DNA of 10,322 nt from Paucimonas sp. (GTDB lineage Bacteria > Pseudomonadota > Gammaproteobacteria > Burkholderiales > Burkholderiaceae_D): the NCBI GenBank assembly GCA_029266815.1, contig JAQSWC010000023.1:1-10322 (forward strand), given 5' to 3'. Below the pieces are notes generated by a model that searched no databases, was not told where the DNA came from, and was given only the letters and a program-made list of their open reading frames with translations. A program made the translations under genes and the position numbers. The first letter of the stretch is position 1. Each line of letters opens with the position of its first letter. Shown one piece after another: positions 7,183 through 10,322 of the stretch.

Positions 7183-7926
7183 ATGCCGCAATTCTTGTCG
7201 TTCAGTTCATACTGGTCCAGCGCCGCGTTAGAAACCAACATCATCGTTTTCCTGAATCTGCTTGGAGCGCTCCTGCTGGGCTTGCTGGTTGGTTACGAAC
7301 GGTCCTTTCACGGCCGCGCGGCCGGCATGCGGACTTATGGACTGGTATGCATGGCGTCCGCAGCGCTGACCGTGATTGCCGGCTACCCGGACCACTGGTT
7401 CGGCGGACACGTAGTGGTATCGCTCGGCACCGATCCGACCCGCATCATCCAAGGCATCGTCACCGGCATCGGCTTTCTCGGCGCTGGCGTCATCATGCGT
7501 GAGGGATTCAATATCAGTGGCTTGACTACCGCAGCATCGATCTGGGCCTCGTCCGCTATCGGCATCATGGTTGGCGTGGGTTTCTATGCATCGGCCATCC
7601 TGCTTGCGGTGCTGTCTGCCGCTTGCATGGTGTGGGTGTCGAAATTGGAGGCGTGGCTGCCGTCGCGCCGCGCAGTAGCCTTTGTATTGCGCTTCAATCC
7701 GGGCTTCTCGCCCGATTACGATGTGCTGAAGCGCGTGGCACTGAAGCGAGGATATGAAATCGCCAAGGGGTCCCTGGCCATCTCCTTCCAGGACGGCGCG
7801 CCCGAATGGCGTTTCGTCGCCGTGGCGCTCAACAAGCAAAGCGGCGCTACCATTGCCGACCTGTCGCGCGAGTTGACTGCTTTCAGCGGCGTCGACAGTT
7901 TTAACCTGTCCTACGCGCGCAACTGA
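7183..7926 (+). CDS. MgtC/SapB family membrane protein
   Basis: 247-residue inner-membrane protein. The N-terminal MgtC domain (about residues 20-155) contains the family's hallmark blocks: LLLGLLVGYERSFHGRAAGM with the following RTYGLV (about 30-55), then IIQGIVTGIGFLGAGVIMRE (about 88-107), then ISGLTTAASIWASSAIGIMV (about 111-130). Four or five hydrophobic helices are visible. Residues from about 160 onward form a soluble C-terminal domain of about 85 residues with alternating strand and helix character, as in longer MgtC relatives. Founding MgtC proteins support survival at low magnesium and in macrophages and act on the F-type ATP synthase, but most family members are uncharacterised, so no role is assigned here. 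ATG 7183 is chosen (AGG 7 nt upstream, length usual for the family) over the upstream in-frame GTG at 7114, which would add a poor N terminus. It is divergent from hpt and convergent with the DUF748 gene. Confidence 0.9.
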   Translation: MPQFLSFSSYWSSAALETNIIVFLNLLGALLLGLLVGYERSFHGRAAGMRTYGLVCMASAALTVIAGYPDHWFGGHVVVSLGTDPTRIIQGIVTGIGFLGAGVIMREGFNISGLTTAASIWASSAIGIMVGVGFYASAILLAVLSAACMVWVSKLEAWLPSRRAVAFVLRFNPGFSPDYDVLKRVALKRGYEIAKGSLAISFQDGAPEWRFVAVALNKQSGATIADLSRELTAFSGVDSFNLSYARN

Positions 7927-7935
7927 TCCTTGGAG

Positions 7936-8030
7936 CGCCTATCAAACTACGGCTTTCTGCGTTGCAGCTCCTTGCCCTACGTCCGTACTGTCTTCGTCGC
8001 TGCGCCTTGCCATCGGCATGTTGATAGGCG
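7936..8030. repeat. Intergenic element bounded by perfect 10-bp inverted repeats
   Basis: CGCCTATCAA at 7936-7945 is exactly repeated in inverse as TTGATAGGCG at 8021-8030, with 75 bp between the arms. The interior contains a direct repeat of CCTTGCC (7970-7976 and 8005-8011), each copy preceded by a related CTGCG/GCAGC-rich stretch. The element fills the 107-bp gap between two convergent genes: the left arm begins 10 bp after the MgtC-family stop codon and the right arm ends 3 bp before the DUF748 stop codon. No U-tract follows either arm, so it is not a textbook intrinsic terminator. No flanking target duplication is evident. It could be a bidirectional terminator-like structure or a copy of a dispersed small intergenic repeat. 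Confidence 0.5.
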
Positions 8031-8033
8031 ATC

Positions 8034-9128
8034 TCATTTCCCGAAGAGTTTGCGCATCGCGCCGCCGATACCCTGGGCGGCGCTGCCTGCCTCGCGCGCC
8101 AGGCCTTCGATCGTAATGCCAAGCAGGCCAGCCATGCCGGCGCCGATGCGGCGCGCCAGGCTGTCGTTCAGCGAAAACTGAGGGTCATCGAGCCGGCCGT
8201 CCAGTGTGAACGGCACCATGATGCGGTCTTTACGGTCTTTCATGCCGGCCAGCACTGCCTGGCGCGGCATGCCCATGAAGGTGCCGAGAGGGCCGCTACT
8301 TTCCAGTTCCAGCCCCTTCAGCGTGAGAGTGCCCGGTGCGTGCAGCTGCTGGTTGCGCACCGTGGAGCGTAGCTTCAGGTCGAGCGTACCGCGCCGCACG
8401 CCGGTTTCGCTTGCCTTGATGAGATAGGGCTGCATCGTGACGAGGTCGACGTTCTCCAGTTCCATCGAGAGCTCGGAATTCTTCGTGGCCAGTTCCATCC
8501 ATCCCTTGAACGCCAGCTTGCCGTCGGTGCGTGCGCCTTTCAGCTTTCCCGTCAGGAGCAGATCGCTACGGCCGGTCAGCGCGGGCAGCCTAAGCTTGGT
8601 AAGGTCGCCATGAATTTGCTCCATGCGCATCTTGTGCGGCGTGGCCCGTATGCTGGCATCGAAAAATTCCACCACGCCGCCTCGCAACTGAATCGCCCGG
8701 ATGAGAATGTCGCGCGGCGCAGCCTCGGTGCCCGCCTTGCGCGGCCTTTCCAGCATGTCGGGCAGCAACCGCATCCGGCCTTCACGCGTGCGAAGCACGG
8801 ACAGGTAGGCATCCTCCACGATGATGCGGTTGATGCGAACCGAGGCAGACAGCAGCTCGTTCAGATCGGGCACCACCACAATGCGCTTTGCCCGCAGGGC
8901 ATCCTGCGCCGGCCAGCCGGCGGGCGCCCTGATGCGGACGTCATCGATGACGATGGAAGTCCATGCCACGTTGACCGCGCCCACCTCGCTGTCCGGCCCC
9001 AGTGCTTCCTCTACCCGCGACTTCAGGGCTTCCGCGCCGTAGTGCAGGGCTGCCGCCGCTGCCAGCGCCAGCAACAGTACAACCGAAACGACAGCAAGCA
9101 GGATGCGCTCCAGGATCTTCTTTTGCAT
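8034..9128 (-). CDS. DUF748 (AsmA-like) envelope protein
   Basis: 364-residue protein with an N-terminal signal anchor (about residues 8-30, ILLAVVSVVLLLALAAAAAL). It is followed by a long region of short alternating beta strands typical of AsmA-like repeating-groove proteins: VNVAWTSIVIDDVRIRAPAG near 53-72, IVVEDAYLSVLRT near 102-114, and FTLDGRLDDPQFSLNDSLAR near 307-326. The tail is glycine-rich and amphipathic (RIGAGMAGLLGITIEGLARE). The region after the anchor should be periplasmic. AsmA-clan proteins are implicated in lipid transport and outer-membrane homeostasis; that is family knowledge, and the role of this short DUF748 member is unknown. The start ATG at 9128 is 3 nt after the stop of the upstream cupin gene, with GGAAAG (partly inside the cupin gene's end) as a possible ribosome site, so the two are probably co-transcribed and translationally linked. 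It could also be labelled simply 'AsmA family protein'. Confidence 0.8.
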   Translation of the reverse strand: MQKKILERILLAVVSVVLLLALAAAAALHYGAEALKSRVEEALGPDSEVGAVNVAWTSIVIDDVRIRAPAGWPAQDALRAKRIVVVPDLNELLSASVRINRIIVEDAYLSVLRTREGRMRLLPDMLERPRKAGTEAAPRDILIRAIQLRGGVVEFFDASIRATPHKMRMEQIHGDLTKLRLPALTGRSDLLLTGKLKGARTDGKLAFKGWMELATKNSELSMELENVDLVTMQPYLIKASETGVRRGTLDLKLRSTVRNQQLHAPGTLTLKGLELESSGPLGTFMGMPRQAVLAGMKDRKDRIMVPFTLDGRLDDPQFSLNDSLARRIGAGMAGLLGITIEGLAREAGSAAQGIGGAMRKLFGK

Positions 9129-9131
9129 GAA

Positions 9132-9581
9132 TCAGCTTTCCGCTTTTGCCAGCGCCGCATTCCACGTGTCGAGATGCCATTTCCAGTCGATGCGGCCGAT
9201 CACATTGTCTTCCTGGTCCAACCCCTCCACCGGACCATGGAACACCGCGAACATCACCGCGCCTTCCGGGCTCACCGGCTGGTGCACTGCGCTGTCACGC
9301 TCGAGCAGATAGTCGCCCGCGCCGAACCGGACTTCGGGCTGGTCGGCATAGTGAAAGGCGCCTTCCAGGACATAGCCTTCCACGGCACCGATATGGCGAT
9401 GAATGGGGGCGACCACGCCCTTGTCGAATCGGATCAGCAGTGTGTAGCGGCCGCTCGCGGGGTCAACGCTCAACAGCTTGAATTGCGAGCCGCGCATCGC
9501 CCAGGGCAGCCACGGCAGATCGGCGGTGCGGCAGCTCGTCAGCGTGGACAGGGCAGGGGCGGAATCGGAAAAATTGCTCAT
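9132..9581 (-). CDS. Cupin-domain protein, 2,4'-dihydroxyacetophenone dioxygenase-like
   Basis: 149-residue single-domain cupin, cytoplasmic. Cupin motif 1 is at about 59-74: PIHRHIGAVEGYVLEG supplies the presumed metal ligands His61, His63 and Glu68. Motif 2, at about 88-101 (AGDYLLERDSAVHQ), supplies His100. The set of three His and one Glu is complete, so a bound Fe, Mn or Zn and an oxygenase-like activity are plausible. The WLPWAMRGSQFKLLSVDPAS start and the FHGPVEGLDQEDNVIGRIDW end resemble the 2,4'-dihydroxyacetophenone dioxygenase and acetylacetone-cleaving-like cupins. No aromatic degradation gene is nearby, so the substrate is not assigned. ATG 9581 has no obvious Shine-Dalgarno sequence. 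The gene is divergent from the response-regulator gene and probably heads a two-gene operon with DUF748. Confidence 0.82.
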   Translation of the reverse strand: MSNFSDSAPALSTLTSCRTADLPWLPWAMRGSQFKLLSVDPASGRYTLLIRFDKGVVAPIHRHIGAVEGYVLEGAFHYADQPEVRFGAGDYLLERDSAVHQPVSPEGAVMFAVFHGPVEGLDQEDNVIGRIDWKWHLDTWNAALAKAES

Positions 9582-9624
9582 GGCGGCGATGTCGGCATTG
9601 CAGCTATGTAGGAACAGGCGCTTA

Positions 9625-9651
9625 TTGTCGCATGTGAGAAGCCCTTATAAT
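9625..9651 (+). promoter_or_regulatory. Candidate sigma-70 type promoter of the response-regulator gene
   Basis: A perfect -10 hexamer TATAAT lies at 9646-9651. The nearest -35-like hexamer is TTGTCG at 9625-9630 (4 of 6 matches), with a short 15-bp spacer. It sits 39 bp before the ATG at 9691, in the 109-bp gap between divergent genes. The short spacer suggests a weak or activator-assisted promoter if this pairing is right. Confidence 0.4.
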
Positions 9652-9679
9652 TCGCCAACCCGATCTCCGACCGGCAGCC

Positions 9680-9685
9680 GAGAGG
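9680..9685 (+). promoter_or_regulatory. Ribosome binding site of the response-regulator gene
   Basis: GAGAGG with 5 nt to the ATG at 9691. It identifies that ATG as the start, although the frame is open upstream to a TTG at 9478 inside the divergent cupin gene. Confidence 0.6.
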
Positions 9686-9690
9686 ATTCC

Positions 9691-10293
9691 ATGAGCAATG
9701 ACACTTCCCGCAACGACGACATCAATGTGCCGGGCGATGAACCGGCCGGCTCTACGCGCAGTACGGCGCTGCCAGGCATCGAGGTGATCGAGCTCTCGCC
9801 GGAAGAGAGCGTGAAAGCCTGGGCCGAAGCCAAGCGCGCATCGCGCGCCCTGGAAGAAACCGGCTTCTACAGCCCGCAGGTTGCGTTGCACCGGCTGAGC
9901 GACAGTTTCGGCCAGATCGCCATTCGCGTGCTGGTAGTGGAAGACGACGACGTCACGGCGCAGATGCTTTCCTTCCTGCTGAAGGAGCACGGCTTCCATG
10001 TGAAGCGTGCGGCGGACGGCGAAGCCGCATTGGTGGAGCTGAAACGCAGGCCGGGACCAGACCTGGTGCTGCTGGACGTGATGCTGCCCGGGCGCGATGG
10101 CTTCGAGATCCTGCACGAGATCCGGCATGACGAAGCACTCTCGGATTTGCCGGTCATTATGGTCACATCGAGAATTGATGACCATCACGTCATGCGCGGC
10201 CTGACCGAAGGCGCAGACGGCTACATCTTCAAGCCCTTCAAATGGCCGTCGCTGCATGACTGCATCAAGAGCGTGTGCGGCGTGATCGACTGA
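9691..10293 (+). CDS. Response regulator receiver protein with N-terminal extension, no output domain
   Basis: 200-residue cytoplasmic signalling protein. Residues 1-75 form a hydrophilic extension: a disordered, Asp/Ser/Thr-rich start, then a helical-looking segment from about 38 to 72 (EESVKAWAEAKRASRALEET). Residues 78-200 are a complete CheY-like receiver: acidic pocket Glu84-Asp85-Asp86 (LVVEDDDVTA), phosphoacceptor Asp129 in DLVLLDVMLPGRDG, Thr159 in MVTS, aromatic Tyr178 and invariant Lys181 in GYIFKPF. The protein stops after the last receiver helix, so there is no DNA-binding, GGDEF or other output domain. It probably works by protein-protein contact, or as a phosphorelay intermediate with a kinase encoded elsewhere. 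It has its own ribosome site and a candidate promoter with TATAAT. No further gene is recognisable in the 29 bases after the stop, so its partner may lie just beyond the window. Confidence 0.9.
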   Translation: MSNDTSRNDDINVPGDEPAGSTRSTALPGIEVIELSPEESVKAWAEAKRASRALEETGFYSPQVALHRLSDSFGQIAIRVLVVEDDDVTAQMLSFLLKEHGFHVKRAADGEAALVELKRRPGPDLVLLDVMLPGRDGFEILHEIRHDEALSDLPVIMVTSRIDDHHVMRGLTEGADGYIFKPFKWPSLHDCIKSVCGVID

Positions 10294-10322
10294 TTTTCAG
10301 AAGAGCGGCGTCGAACATTTCC

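Noticed and set aside
8610..9611. 333-codon open frame on the + strand across the DUF748 and cupin genes
   Set aside because: It spans two well-recognised minus-strand genes and its translation has no recognisable fold (His/Gln/Arg-rich), which is typical antisense shadowing.

Overview
The window looks like chromosomal housekeeping DNA from a GC-rich Gram-negative bacterium. It is most likely a betaproteobacterium of the Burkholderiales/Oxalobacteraceae type. That placement rests on codon bias, dense packing and protein sequence flavour; there is no rRNA or other marker gene to confirm it. I see no IS element, phage gene, tRNA, CRISPR array or toxin-antitoxin pair.

Layout. (1) Bases 1-797, + strand: the 3' three-quarters of a nitronate monooxygenase gene, cut by the window edge. 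(2) 803-5862, - strand: a two-gene unit of a very large polytopic DUF2339 membrane protein followed by a DUF3999 exported, membrane-anchored protein, joined by an ATGA start/stop overlap. (3) 6066-6413, + strand: a small, very hydrophilic protein of unknown function whose 3' end overlaps the 3' end of the next gene by 30 bp. (4) 6384-6974, - strand: a hypoxanthine(-guanine) phosphoribosyltransferase. (5) 7183-7926, + strand: an MgtC/SapB-family membrane protein. (6) 7936-8030: a short intergenic element bounded by perfect 10-bp inverted repeats, filling the gap between two convergent genes. (7) 8034-9581, - strand: a cupin gene followed 3 nt later by an AsmA-like DUF748 gene. (8) 9691-10293, + strand: a response-regulator receiver protein with a 75-residue N-terminal extension and no output domain, preceded by a good -10 promoter box.

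How the genes relate. Apart from the DUF2339/DUF3999 pair and the cupin/DUF748 pair, neighbours alternate in orientation and do not form a pathway. hpt does purine salvage and the nitronate monooxygenase detoxifies nitronates. The MgtC, DUF748 and DUF2339/DUF3999 products are all envelope proteins. The best candidate for undescribed biology is the DUF2339/DUF3999 module: both families have no assigned function, they are translationally coupled here, and the larger protein has an unusual membrane hairpin, coiled coil and polyproline region ahead of its membrane core. Everything else is conventional or only mildly odd.
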